Shown here: positions 1-8,062 of the stretch, piece by piece | Layout: the number at the start of each line of letters is the position of its first letter | How positions within the stretch are numbered: position 1 is the first letter of the stretch | Source: Candidatus Glassbacteria bacterium RIFCSPLOWO2_12_FULL_58_11 | Lineage (GTDB): Bacteria; Gemmatimonadota; Glassbacteria; GWA2-58-10 | Assembly (NCBI GenBank): GCA_001780825.1 | Contig: MFIX01000179.1 | Location: 1 to 16,251 of the forward strand | DNA length: 16,251 nt | Direction: 5' to 3' | Made by a program: the position numbers and the translations under genes | Notes under the pieces: generated by a model | The model's database searches: none | Seen by the model: only the letters and a program-made list of their open reading frames with translations | Told to the model about the DNA's origin: nothing

Positions 1-2
1 TC

Positions 3-923
3 AAAGTTACCGCAACCGCAAATACGATCATGACCGTATTGATGATCATCGCCGCCATCCTGTTCTGTTTCTTTGCGGTCCTGGCTCTGAGCCACGGTGT
101 CGGCGAGGGAGTGCTGCTCTCGACCAAGCCGTTCATTAATCCGGCCACATTTGACAGCTCCCTGATCATGGCCGGGACCTCGGTCGCGGTGTTCTCCTAT
201 ATCGGGTTCGATGGAGTTTCCACCCTGGCCGAGGAGGTGGAAAACCCGCGGATCAATATCGGCCGGGCAACCGTGCTCGTGGCTGTTTTCTGCGCTGTCA
301 TTTTCGTGATCGTGGCTTACCTGGCCCAGATGGTCTGGCCTGAGTACAATCAGCTTCCGAACGATGTCGGCGCGGTGCTGCTTATCTCCGAGCGCATTGG
401 CGGCCTCTGGTTCAGGTACTTTATTTTCTTTATCATGATTGTCGCCGGAGTATCCTGCGCCCTGGCCGGACAGACCTCGGCCGCCCGCCTGATGTACGGG
501 ATGGGACGCGACAGGGTGCTGCCGGCGGGCAAATTCTTCTCTTATGTAAGCAAGAAGCATCAGATCCCGAGCTACAACCTGCTGCTGATCGCGCTAGTGT
601 CGCTGGTGCTGGCCTTTATCCTCAATTTCAAAACCGCCGCCGAGATCCTGAACTATGGTGGATTTCTCGGCTTTTTCTTCGTGAACCTGAGCGTCATTTT
701 CGAATATATGATCCGTCAGCGGCCGGAGCGCATGGGCCTGCTCAACCTCTGGCGTTACCTGATTATGCCGTTATTCGGTATGGTGGTTATCGTCATGATT
801 TTCCTAAGCCTCAATCCGGCGGTTAGAATATACGTGACCTATTGGATGATTGGCGGCTTGGCCTACTATGCCATTCTAACTCGGGGCTTCAGCCGGGTGA
901 TAAAAATGAAAATCGAGGAATAG
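3..923 (+). CDS. APC-family amino acid permease, C-terminal part (5'-truncated by window edge)
   Basis: The reading frame is open from the first full codon at position 3, so the ATG at 30 is internal and the gene begins outside the window. The product is a membrane transporter of the amino acid-polyamine-organocation superfamily, predicted to move amino acids across the inner membrane by proton-coupled symport or exchange. Visible support: hydrophobic segments throughout; the family signature around TM6 (SYIGFDGVSTLAEEVENP), where the broken helix binds substrate; and the motif QTSAARLMYGMGRDRVLP that precedes the next helices. The remaining 307 codons cover roughly the last two thirds of a usual 430-480 residue permease. 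Substrate cannot be told from sequence. A strong terminator follows 13 nt after the stop, so this is probably the last gene of its transcript. Family is confident; substrate unknown. Confidence 0.9.
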   Translation, partial: KVTATANTIMTVLMIIAAILFCFFAVLALSHGVGEGVLLSTKPFINPATFDSSLIMAGTSVAVFSYIGFDGVSTLAEEVENPRINIGRATVLVAVFCAVIFVIVAYLAQMVWPEYNQLPNDVGAVLLISERIGGLWFRYFIFFIMIVAGVSCALAGQTSAARLMYGMGRDRVLPAGKFFSYVSKKHQIPSYNLLLIALVSLVLAFILNFKTAAEILNYGGFLGFFFVNLSVIFEYMIRQRPERMGLLNLWRYLIMPLFGMVVIVMIFLSLNPAVRIYVTYWMIGGLAYYAILTRGFSRVIKMKIEE

Positions 924-935
924 AACAAGCCATTC

Positions 936-969
936 AAAAGCCCTCCGGGAGCATTCCCGGAGGGCTTTT
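936..969 (+). terminator. Strong intrinsic terminator after the permease
   Basis: A perfect 15-bp stem (936-950 with 955-969) has a 4-nt GCAT loop. It is GC-rich in the middle (GCCCTCCGGGA) and ends in TTTT on the + strand. The left arm starts with AAAA, so it could also act on the minus strand. It lies 13 nt after the permease stop and 24 nt before the next start codon. Confidence 0.93.
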
Positions 970-992
970 CAGTATAAATCGGAAATCCGACC

Positions 993-1553
993 GTGAGCCT
1001 TATCTATATAATAATCCTGGCCGTGGGCCTGGCCCTGGATTCATTCTCAGTCGCTATCGGCCTGAGCCTCAGGTTCAGGTGGGACTCATTCCGCCAGTTT
1101 TTCAGACTCTCTTTTCATTTCGGACTGTTCCAGTTCCTGATGCCGATCATCGGCTGGAGCGCCGGGAACGAGCTGGCCTCCCGGATCAGGGGTTACGATC
1201 ACTGGGCCGCGTTTCTGCTGCTTTCTTTTATCGGGATCAAGCTGATCCGGGAGCAGCACGAGGACAACCGGACCGCGGGGATATCCGATCCGACCCGGGG
1301 GAAGTGGCTGGTGCTTCTTTCCCTGGCCACCAGCATCGACGCCCTGGCGGTGGGCCTGAGCCTTTCCTTATACAACGTTTCAATCTTTTTTCCGAGCCTG
1401 ATATTCGGTATAGTGGCCGGACTTTTTACTCTGTCGGGAATGTACTATGGCAACCGTCTGGGGAACTCTCTTTCAGGCTACCTGGGAAAAGCCGGCGGGC
1501 TGATCCTGATCGGGATCGGGGTAAAAATTCTGCTCGGGGATTTATTTTTATGA
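993..1553 (+). CDS. mntP: MntP-type manganese efflux pump
   Basis: The 186-residue product matches the MntP (DUF204) family in length and pattern and is predicted to export Mn(II) across the inner membrane. The two halves carry the family's acidic helix motifs: GLALDSFSVAIG near the N-terminus with Asp16, and LATSIDALAVGLSL with Asp116. These correspond to the membrane aspartates (16 and 118) important in E. coli MntP. The ending GGLILIGIGVKILL is also typical. Five or six hydrophobic helices are visible, with a charged loop at about residues 85-104. The start is GTG; a small dyad (TCGG at 979-982, CCGA at 987-990) lies just upstream and only a weak GGAAA ribosome site is seen. The gene lies 24 nt past a terminator, so its own promoter is not obvious. 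I see no yybP-ykoY manganese riboswitch in the short leader. Confidence 0.88.
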   Translation: MSLIYIIILAVGLALDSFSVAIGLSLRFRWDSFRQFFRLSFHFGLFQFLMPIIGWSAGNELASRIRGYDHWAAFLLLSFIGIKLIREQHEDNRTAGISDPTRGKWLVLLSLATSIDALAVGLSLSLYNVSIFFPSLIFGIVAGLFTLSGMYYGNRLGNSLSGYLGKAGGLILIGIGVKILLGDLFL

Positions 1554-1680
1554 AGATATTTTCCGGTAGAAAGCTCCTGGGCCGCACCCCGACCAGATAC
1601 GGGCATAAGTATTCTCTCTGCCGGGATTGCAGCATTTTTTTAAATGCAGGATAAATATCTTTTGTGGCGGCAGAGCCGGC
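1554..1680. other. Convergent intergenic gap between mntP and the protease gene
   Basis: A 9-bp inverted repeat (AAGATATTT 1553-1561, AAATATCTT 1653-1661) frames the gap. A small hairpin GCATTT/AAATGC (about 1632-1646) with a T-rich loop is inside. Neither is a convincing terminator. A 34-codon frame at 1550-1654 is present but unsupported. Confidence 0.4.
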
Positions 1681-4302
1681 TCAAAGCAGCCTGAGCAGCT
1701 CGAGCAGATCGAAAATGTTGGTGCTGTCATCGCCGTTGAGGTCCGCGCAACCATTGGTTTCAGCCACGCCGGAAAGAATCCGCAGCAGGGCGAGCAGATC
1801 GAAAATATCGACTTTGCCGTCCCCGCTCACATCCCCCCGCATCAGGCAGGCCCGGCCCGGGCGCAAAGCCACCGCCCCGGCCTGAAACACTCCGGCTCCC
1901 TCCGCAAAGTCCACTCCGCCTAGGTCGCCGGTAAGTTTGTTCAGGGAAAAACTCACTTCCACGCTGTCTTTTTTCGCGCTGGATCGCGGATTAAAGACCA
2001 GCCCCAGGATTTCACCCTCTCCGGCCAGACCGTAAGGCGTGCTCCCTTTTACTCCCAGCTTGCCTTGAGACACCAGGGTGGTATCGAATTCCAGATAGAA
2101 GTCCCAGGGGTGAAAACCGGTCTGGAGCGGGAGGTTGGGAGCAAGAATATCCGCGCGCCAGCTCAACTCCAGCTCGAATGAGCGCAGGGCTGTGGCCGAG
2201 CGGGTAAAATCCGCATTAATGCTGTATTTGAGGCTGTCGGTCCAGAGCGTATCCGGCGGCTCAAAATTTCCTTTAAGGGCCAGCGAATCCTTCTCCACTG
2301 TGATAAGATTCGCCAGGGCGGCGGTGGCATTCGCCCGGCCGTAGCCCCATAAATTATCCGGCGTAGCGGAGGTCAGGCTGTCCCGGGTAGCCGTGCCGGT
2401 GAGCAGGTCCTTGATCCGCTGCGTGTTGAGCGTGGGGTCCGCCTGAAGCAGGAGGGCGCAGATACCGCAGACAATCGGCGCGGAAAAGCTGGTGCCCCGG
2501 CTTACTGTATGGATGCTGTCCGGAGCGAAAAACAGCCGCTGGTAGCCTCGCGAGGTCCAGAAGATCGAAACCGGGCCGACATCCTCAGGCCAAGCCGAGC
2601 GGCTGAGCGCGGAAAGCACCCACTCGCCGGGCGCGGTGATCTCCGGTTTGAGCACACCCTTGCGGTTCGGCCCCAGGCTGCTGAACGCCGCCAGTTCGCC
2701 GGGGACCAGGGCGCCGATCACCTGGGCGCCCCGGGCGATGCCAGCCTCCAGGGAGGGCCAGTCCGTGCGGGAGACATACGCCCCGACACTGATCACTTCC
2801 GGCGCGGTGGCCGGCTCGCCCACCGTGCCCTGTTCATCGATATGGGTCGTAAATTTGGCCTCCAGCGCCCCGGAAGAGTACATGTAGGCATCGAAGGAGC
2901 CTGTGCGCCCGGACATACTCAGGGTCCAGAGCCCCTTGGCGATCTGGATGTCCCGGGATGGACCGTGAAGGTCAAATTGAGAGTAGCCGCCATCATAGAG
3001 ATCGATCCAGATCAGCCGGTCGCCGTTCTGAGTCTGCGGGCCGCCAAATGAATTAAAGACCTGCACTATACCGACCGAGGTGATCAGGGGGAAAGAATCG
3101 ACAGCGCCGTCAGAATAAAAACCCCAAACTGAGGAGTCCGGGGAATACACGGACAGCTTGACCCCCGGCTGGCCGTGTGAGAGCCAGACCTCGAGATGCA
3201 TATCATCGCCGTTATCGCCCACACCTTCCACCATGAAACCCAGGTTGATCGTACTGTCCGCGGCGGATTCGGTGAATTTACCGGAGGCGTGCTGACGGTC
3301 GGTGCGTTCATTGCCGGCGGAAACTGTCAGCGCCCGGCCTGTGCGGGAAGGCTTGGCGAAGCCGGCAACGTATTTGTCATAGTCGCTGGTCCCGTCGTGC
3401 GAACCCAGCGAGCTGCCCAGGCTGAGGTTGATTGCGCAGGGGCGGCCCAGGGCCCGGGCCAGTGAATCCACAAAAGCCAGGCCGTTATAGATGTTGTAGG
3501 AGTCAAGCAGAGTATCCATCGGGGCAGCATTGATTTTTACGGCGATAATCTCCGCTCCCGGCGCGGCCCCGCCGTAATGGTTGAGCGTATCGCCCTCCCC
3601 GCCCGGACCGCCGGCCGCGCATCCGGCGACCAGGGTCCCGTGGCCCATGTAATCGGCCTCGCGGATGTTGCCCTCGCCGTTAAGCGCCCGGTTGATTTTG
3701 TCTTGGGTCACCAAGATTCCGCCGTAAGGGCTGGCCACGCCGAAATCGCCGCCTTTAAGTGAATTAATGTTATCACTCAGGTCAAGTATGGCGGCGATGC
3801 GCGAAGTGCCGTCCTTGCGCCGGAAATCCGGGTGGCGCCAGTCGATGCCGGTATCGATAATCCCGACCAGCACTCCCTCGCCGGTAATCCCGAACTTGGT
3901 TGGAGCCCAGGCCGTGCGGACCGAAACCATCCCCGGATCATCATAGAGTTTCGCGCGGCCGGGGGTGCTGATAAACTCGATTGCCGGGTCTTCGGCGGCC
4001 TCCGGCAGGTGCTCGATATCCACCAGCGCCGTGGCCACGCTCCCCTGCCGGGCGACCAGCCTGACATAGGGGGACTGAACTGTCGCGGATTCATCCACCA
4101 GCCGGACCACGGCGCGGCTGAGCGCTGGAACAGCGGCCGAGGCGCTTAGTTGCGGGCCGGCATTCCCGGTCTTGAGCTGCCAGGCCAGGCGCATCCGGGA
4201 ATCAACTTTGAGTTTCCAGTCCGGCGCGGCAGCGTCGGAACGGGTAGCGATAAAAAACAGGAAGAGGAAAAAAATGCGGAGCAGCCCCAACTTGGGTGCC
4301 AT
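1681..4302 (-). CDS. Secreted subtilisin-like (S8) protease with jelly-roll-like insert, cohesin-like region and type I dockerin
   Basis: This 873-residue protein has a Sec signal (hydrophobic residues 7-19, likely cut near 25) and a probable prosegment to about 135. The subtilase catalytic domain has Asp150 (GIIDTGID), His221 (GHGTLVAG), oxyanion Asn331 (SAGNE) and Ser605 (GTSFSAP); all key residues are intact. Between Asn331 and PEVISVGAY (501-509) lies a beta-rich insert of about 150 residues with EVWLSHG and KLSVYSPDSSV. It resembles the jelly-roll domain of CspA-like subtilases (inference). Residues about 668-815 look like a cohesin/beta-sandwich module. The C-terminus is a type I dockerin with two calcium-loop repeats (823-842 DVSGDGKVDIFDLLALLRIL; 853-872 DLNGDDSTNIFDLLELLRLL). 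It is predicted to be an exported peptidase that docks to a cohesin partner or folds onto its own module. It follows the NFACT gene on the same strand after a 109-nt gap. The ATG lacks a clear ribosome site. Confidence 0.92.
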   Translation of the reverse strand: MAPKLGLLRIFFLFLFFIATRSDAAAPDWKLKVDSRMRLAWQLKTGNAGPQLSASAAVPALSRAVVRLVDESATVQSPYVRLVARQGSVATALVDIEHLPEAAEDPAIEFISTPGRAKLYDDPGMVSVRTAWAPTKFGITGEGVLVGIIDTGIDWRHPDFRRKDGTSRIAAILDLSDNINSLKGGDFGVASPYGGILVTQDKINRALNGEGNIREADYMGHGTLVAGCAAGGPGGEGDTLNHYGGAAPGAEIIAVKINAAPMDTLLDSYNIYNGLAFVDSLARALGRPCAINLSLGSSLGSHDGTSDYDKYVAGFAKPSRTGRALTVSAGNERTDRQHASGKFTESAADSTINLGFMVEGVGDNGDDMHLEVWLSHGQPGVKLSVYSPDSSVWGFYSDGAVDSFPLITSVGIVQVFNSFGGPQTQNGDRLIWIDLYDGGYSQFDLHGPSRDIQIAKGLWTLSMSGRTGSFDAYMYSSGALEAKFTTHIDEQGTVGEPATAPEVISVGAYVSRTDWPSLEAGIARGAQVIGALVPGELAAFSSLGPNRKGVLKPEITAPGEWVLSALSRSAWPEDVGPVSIFWTSRGYQRLFFAPDSIHTVSRGTSFSAPIVCGICALLLQADPTLNTQRIKDLLTGTATRDSLTSATPDNLWGYGRANATAALANLITVEKDSLALKGNFEPPDTLWTDSLKYSINADFTRSATALRSFELELSWRADILAPNLPLQTGFHPWDFYLEFDTTLVSQGKLGVKGSTPYGLAGEGEILGLVFNPRSSAKKDSVEVSFSLNKLTGDLGGVDFAEGAGVFQAGAVALRPGRACLMRGDVSGDGKVDIFDLLALLRILSGVAETNGCADLNGDDSTNIFDLLELLRLL

Positions 4303-4411
4303 TTAAGGGTCCCGGAAAACGTGATTTTTGGATTATGGTTTCACAGGATAGTAGAAGTATCGCAAATAGTACCCCGGCCCGGCGGCTAAGTTCTGATCCC
4401 CGCGGGCCTGT

Positions 4412-5914
4412 TCATTGATTGCCTGAGAATAATTTTTTCCCGCCCAGGAGCCGCTCCAGCCGCCGGTGGTCTTTCCTGAGGTGAAAGGTGCGGCGGGAGG
4501 AAAGCACTACTCTGCCGGGGGCCAGCCCGGGAGCGCGGCTGACATTCTTGCGAAAGGTATAATCGACATCCGCGACCGGCTCATCCTTGAGGCTGCTGTA
4601 AAAATGCGCCAGATGGGCGGCATCCAGCAAGGCTTCCTCGGTGTAAGCGCCTTCCCGGAGACAGCTCAGCACCACGTGCGCGCCGGTGCTTCCCGAAACG
4701 TGCAGCCAGAGGTCCCGGCCGCGGGCTACCCGGAAGGTCAGCTCATCGTTGTCCTGCGGTCCCCGGCCCACCAGGATCAGACTACCGTCCGCGGCCCGGA
4801 AACGATGATAAGGCAGCCTGGTCTTTACTGCCGGGCTGCGCTCCGATGATTCCTTTTCCGCCGCGATATTCAAGCCCGCGCCCGCGGCGAAATTCTCGAT
4901 CTCCTCCACTGTCGCGCATTGTTCCAGGCTGGAAATGAGCTCGACGAGGCGCTCCAGCTGGCGGCAGATCTCCTCCAGGTGCGCCCGGGCATATTTCACA
5001 CCGCTTTTCAGCTTCTTATACTTCTTATAGTAGCGCTCGATATTCTCCTGCGGCGAGAGCGCCGGCTCGAGCGGGATATTACGGTTGCGGCCGGATTCGG
5101 AGGCATAAATGTCCGGCAGGTGGACCATGGACTGGCCGCGTTTCAGGCTGCGGAAGTTGGCGGCCAGGATATCGGCCGAGCGGCGAAAATTCTCGGCTGA
5201 GCTCTCGCTGGCCACCGTTTCCTCATGGGCGGCCTTCAAGCGCTCGAGACGCTTGCGCTCGCGGGAAAACTCTTTGGCGATGCGTTTCTTCCGCTCCTCT
5301 ATCTTGTGCGCCGCCGCCAGCCTTTCGTAGAGGAGCGCCGCCGCCTCATTGTAGCTCTCCAAGGCCTCCGCGGCCCGCAACTCGGCGATCCGGTCCGGCC
5401 CTTGCCCCGTTCCAGGCAAGCCTGCCGGCGGCTCCGCCGGCGCATACTGCGCGCCGGGATGGTTCCCCCGGCTGCGGCCCGCGGACTTTTTCATCTCCGC
5501 CAGGATCCCGGCCTGCTCATCGAGCAGGTAGCAGTTGCCGCCGGCCGGGAAAAGCTCGGCGACCAGGCGGCACTGCTCCCCGCCCTTTCCGGAAAAATGC
5601 AGATACAGCACCCGATCGTTCTCCACTTTCTCCAGCCGGGTGAGCGCGGCGCCCTGAAGCCGAGAGCGGAGTTTCATACAGAAATCGCTCGCCTCCCCGG
5701 CGCTCCCGCCCGTGCGCTCCCCAGCCAGGTAAAAGCCGGTCAGGCCGGCGGAAAGCCTGAGAGTCAGATAGTACTTCCTGTGTTCGGAGAAAAGGGCGAG
5801 CTGAAGGCAGTCTGCATCCGGATGGTAGATTTTCTCGACCCTGGCCGATTCAACCAGGGGTGCGATTTCCCGGCAGAGAAACTCGAGCTGGTCCCGGGTC
5901 ATATTCTGAGACAT
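4412..5914 (-). CDS. rqcH: NFACT-family protein, RqcH-like (ribosome-associated quality control)
   Basis: The 500-residue product has the NFACT layout. NFACT-N spans residues about 5-145 and includes the conserved Asp-Arg pair (D100-R101 in VENDRVLYLHF), equivalent to the DR motif needed by B. subtilis RqcH. A long charged coiled coil covers about 195-335. NFACT-R spans about 368-490, with RGRDLWLHVSGSTGAHVVL and DVDYTFRKNVSR. RqcH proteins bind stalled large ribosomal subunits and recruit tRNA-Ala to add C-terminal alanine tails to the trapped peptide; they act in the cytoplasm. The older name is fibronectin-binding protein (FbpA). The protein is shorter than the roughly 570 residues of B. 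subtilis RqcH, and the helix-hairpin-helix region usually between NFACT-N and the coiled coil seems missing or very short (150-195 is a Pro/Gly-rich linker). ATG at 5912-5914 is assumed; Met5 is an alternative. Confidence 0.9.
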   Translation of the reverse strand: MSQNMTRDQLEFLCREIAPLVESARVEKIYHPDADCLQLALFSEHRKYYLTLRLSAGLTGFYLAGERTGGSAGEASDFCMKLRSRLQGAALTRLEKVENDRVLYLHFSGKGGEQCRLVAELFPAGGNCYLLDEQAGILAEMKKSAGRSRGNHPGAQYAPAEPPAGLPGTGQGPDRIAELRAAEALESYNEAAALLYERLAAAHKIEERKKRIAKEFSRERKRLERLKAAHEETVASESSAENFRRSADILAANFRSLKRGQSMVHLPDIYASESGRNRNIPLEPALSPQENIERYYKKYKKLKSGVKYARAHLEEICRQLERLVELISSLEQCATVEEIENFAAGAGLNIAAEKESSERSPAVKTRLPYHRFRAADGSLILVGRGPQDNDELTFRVARGRDLWLHVSGSTGAHVVLSCLREGAYTEEALLDAAHLAHFYSSLKDEPVADVDYTFRKNVSRAPGLAPGRVVLSSRRTFHLRKDHRRLERLLGGKKLFSGNQ

Positions 5915-6152
5915 GATAAGCGGTCCATGAGCAATGACATGATTCTCTCAATAATAATTAAATCAGGATAGCCATTCCCGGCCCGGCTGTCAATAAGACC
6001 CCGCAAAAAGGCCGGGTTGCGCTGCGAATAGAGATCTACAAAGACCGCCAGTTTCGCCGCAGATTTGGGTTGACTGCGCGGGTACACTTTACCATTTTCT
6101 CTGCTTACCGCCAAAACAGCCGTACCCAGCGCTCCGGAATGCGAGGCCGACC
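5915..6152. other. Divergent intergenic region between the NFACT and symporter genes
   Basis: These 238 nt should hold both promoters. A TTGACT box at about 6070 on the + strand has no good -10 partner. CCCGGCC (5977-5983) and GGCCGGG (6010-6016) form a 7-bp dyad of unknown meaning. I see no RNA gene or convincing ORF. Confidence 0.5.
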
Positions 6153-7919
6153 GTGAAAAGTATGAATGTATACGATTACGCCGTGGTTGCAGCCTATATG
6201 GTAATGATGGTCTGGATCGGGATTTATTTCATGAGATACAACCGTGGGGGAAGCGATTATTTCAGGGCCGGCAATAAGCTGAACTGGTGGATCGCCGGTC
6301 TTTCCGCGTTCATGAGCTCGTTCAGCGCCTATATGTACACCGGCGGCGCAGGCATAATTTATCAGGAAGGTCTGACTGGATCGTTCATTCTGGGCTCCAC
6401 GGCGCTCGGCATATTGGCTGGATATCTGCTGTTCGCCAAGCTCTGGCGGCGCAGCCGTGTCACTACCATACTCGAATTTCTCGATGAGCGCTTCAACCTC
6501 AGCTCGCACCAGGTGGCAAGCTGGACTTATATTCCGTTCAATATCCTCTATTGCGCCACCGCCCAGTACTCGCTGGCAATATTTATCACCGCCGCCATCG
6601 GGATGGACATTTCCTATGTGATCTGGATCTGCGGCCTGGTGATCATGGTCTATACCCTGCTGGGCGGGCTGTGGGCAGTCGCAATAACCGATGTGGTCCA
6701 GTTCCTGGTCCTGCTTCCGGTATCTCTTGTTCTGGTCCCTCTCGCGCTGCTGAAAGTGGATAATTTCCACTCCTTTTTTCATTCCATGCCGCCGGGCTAT
6801 TTCTCGATTCCCTCCCAGCAGTACCCCTGGTACTGGCTGCTTGTCCTGATGCTGCTCCTGGTCCACGGACAGAACACAAACCCGAATGCCCAGCGCTATT
6901 TCAGCGTCCGGGATGAGGCCGAGGCAAAAAAAGTGGCCTTACTGTGTATGCTGCTGTTTATCGCGGGAATCATGACCTGGACCGTACCGCCGATGGTGAT
7001 GCGTTACCTCTATAACGATCTGAGCCCTTATATTTCCCTGCCGAACCCCCATGAAGGCTCGTACGTGGTAATAGCCATGATGGTGCTGCCCCACGGGCTG
7101 ATCGGCCTGATGATTTCGGCAATTTTCGCCGCAACCATGTCGTCGATCGCCTCGCAGTATAATTCAATCTCGGGAATTATCACCAAAGACATAGTCGCCA
7201 AGCTGGCCGGACGGGACTTCACCGCCCGCAGCCAGTTGTTGCTCGGCATGGCGGCAACCCTGGCGGTGGGTATTATCACGCTCTTACTGAGCCTGGCAAT
7301 GGCTGGTTCGGGCCAGGGATCGTTCAAGACGATGATGAAACTGAGCAGTCTCACCGGCACGCTGATCGCCACCCCTTTGCTGCTGGGCTTTATCTACCGC
7401 AAAGCCCCGAGCTGGTCGTTCATGTTTTCTTTCACGCTCAGCGCTATTGTCACCCTGCTGGTGGCCTTTTTCCCGCCCCTGGTCGATTATCTGGCAAGCC
7501 TGGGACCGGCGATGGAATTTACGGTTACCACTCTAGCTATTTTCTTCACCGGCCTGATCGCTTTTCTGATCTCGCCTTTCATTTTCAAGTCCAGCCAAAG
7601 GGAGGCCGCCCGGATCAAGACCTTTTTCACCAGGCTTGATACGCCGGTGGACACCTCCCGGGAAATTGACGACAGCCCGATCGATCATGCCCCCCTGGCT
7701 GGCTTCGTTGGCTGGATGTCGATTATCCTCGGAGCGCTGATCCTGCCGTTCACTTTTATTCCTGCGCCGCTCCCCGACCGGATGATAAACCTCTCGCTCG
7801 GCTCGATCCTGGTCGCTTTCGGTGGCCTGCTGTATTACCTGGGAAAAGAGGAAGAGCCTGAGTATGGCAGGAAACAGGAGTCAGGAGTCAGAAGCCGGAA
7901 GTCAGAAGCCAGAAGATAA
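6153..7919 (+). CDS. Sodium:solute symporter (SSS family)
   Basis: This 588-residue inner-membrane protein has about 13-15 hydrophobic segments and the family landmarks: AGNKLNWWIAGLSAFMSSFSAY at 39-60 (sodium and substrate region of TM1-2); GGLWAVAITDVVQF at 171-184, the classic SSS motif; QNTNPNAQRYFSVRDEAEAKK at 240-260; and SAIFAATMSSIASQYNSI at 322-339, with the Ser residues usually lining a sodium site. It is predicted to import a solute, such as a sugar, acid or amine, using the Na+ gradient; the substrate is not recognisable. The start is GTG with GAGG 6 nt upstream (6143-6146); ATG at 6162 is an alternative. The last 16 or so residues are encoded by a 7-bp repeat array and are not part of the conserved fold. 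The gene is divergent from the NFACT gene and convergent with the PhyH gene. Confidence 0.92.
   Translation: MKSMNVYDYAVVAAYMVMMVWIGIYFMRYNRGGSDYFRAGNKLNWWIAGLSAFMSSFSAYMYTGGAGIIYQEGLTGSFILGSTALGILAGYLLFAKLWRRSRVTTILEFLDERFNLSSHQVASWTYIPFNILYCATAQYSLAIFITAAIGMDISYVIWICGLVIMVYTLLGGLWAVAITDVVQFLVLLPVSLVLVPLALLKVDNFHSFFHSMPPGYFSIPSQQYPWYWLLVLMLLLVHGQNTNPNAQRYFSVRDEAEAKKVALLCMLLFIAGIMTWTVPPMVMRYLYNDLSPYISLPNPHEGSYVVIAMMVLPHGLIGLMISAIFAATMSSIASQYNSISGIITKDIVAKLAGRDFTARSQLLLGMAATLAVGIITLLLSLAMAGSGQGSFKTMMKLSSLTGTLIATPLLLGFIYRKAPSWSFMFSFTLSAIVTLLVAFFPPLVDYLASLGPAMEFTVTTLAIFFTGLIAFLISPFIFKSSQREAARIKTFFTRLDTPVDTSREIDDSPIDHAPLAGFVGWMSIILGALILPFTFIPAPLPDRMINLSLGSILVAFGGLLYYLGKEEEPEYGRKQESGVRSRKSEARR
7868..7916 (+). 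repeat. Seven tandem 7-bp repeats (consensus CAGRAGY) inside the 3' end of the symporter gene
   Basis: Read in steps of seven from 7868, the units are CAGGAAA, CAGGAGT, CAGGAGT, CAGAAGC, CGGAAGT, CAGAAGC and CAGAAGA. The array ends at the base before the TAA stop. It encodes RKQESGVRSRKSEARR because three 7-mers make 21 nt in frame. Similar heptamer repeats (GGAGTCA-type) are known as dispersed intergenic repeats in several bacterial groups. Confidence 0.85.
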
Positions 7920-8003
7920 AGCCAGGAAAAGATTATTAAGCCCCGGATAAATCGACCTGATACTTACGAAAACTTTAGAAACTTTTTTTGAACTTATTCT
8001 GAA

Positions 8004-8020
8004 TTCTGACTCCTGACTCC
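8004..8020 (-). repeat. Inverted copy of the 7-bp repeat array
   Basis: TTCTGACTCCTGACTCC is the exact reverse complement of 7877-7893. The two 17-bp arms are separated by 110 nt and lie between the convergent symporter and PhyH genes. A 6-bp dyad (ATTCTG 8003-8008, CAGAAT 8020-8025) frames this copy. The pair may fold into a long hairpin in either transcript. Confidence 0.85.
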
Positions 8021-8062
8021 AGAATACTTTTCCCGGGCTGATGAAACCTTGTTGCCGGCGAC

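Noticed and set aside
842..1654. 270-codon + frame overlapping the permease end and MntP
   Set aside because: It overlaps two well-supported genes in another frame, reads through the terminator and has a low-complexity Pro/Gly/Arg composition.
1550..1654. 34-codon frame starting in an ATGA overlap with mntP, with a CxxC (CRDC)
   Set aside because: Start-stop overlap is suggestive, but there is no ribosome site, no recognisable family and no hydrophobic or other pattern. It is too short to support.
1553..1661. 9-bp inverted repeat framing the mntP-protease gap as a mobile element
   Set aside because: The arms are AT-rich and short, with no target duplication or internal structure. Chance is likely.
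5899..6114. 71-codon minus frame upstream of and overlapping the NFACT start
   Set aside because: It overlaps the NFACT gene out of frame, has no ribosome site and matches nothing I recognise. A decayed gene is possible but unsupported.
6105..6866. 253-codon minus frame opposite the symporter
   Set aside because: It is antisense to a clear SSS gene and has the Gln/His/Asp-rich composition typical of antisense shadows.
7969..7990. AAACTTT/GAAACTTTTTTT stretch after the symporter as an intrinsic terminator
   Set aside because: It is a direct repeat plus a T-run, without a stable inverted repeat.
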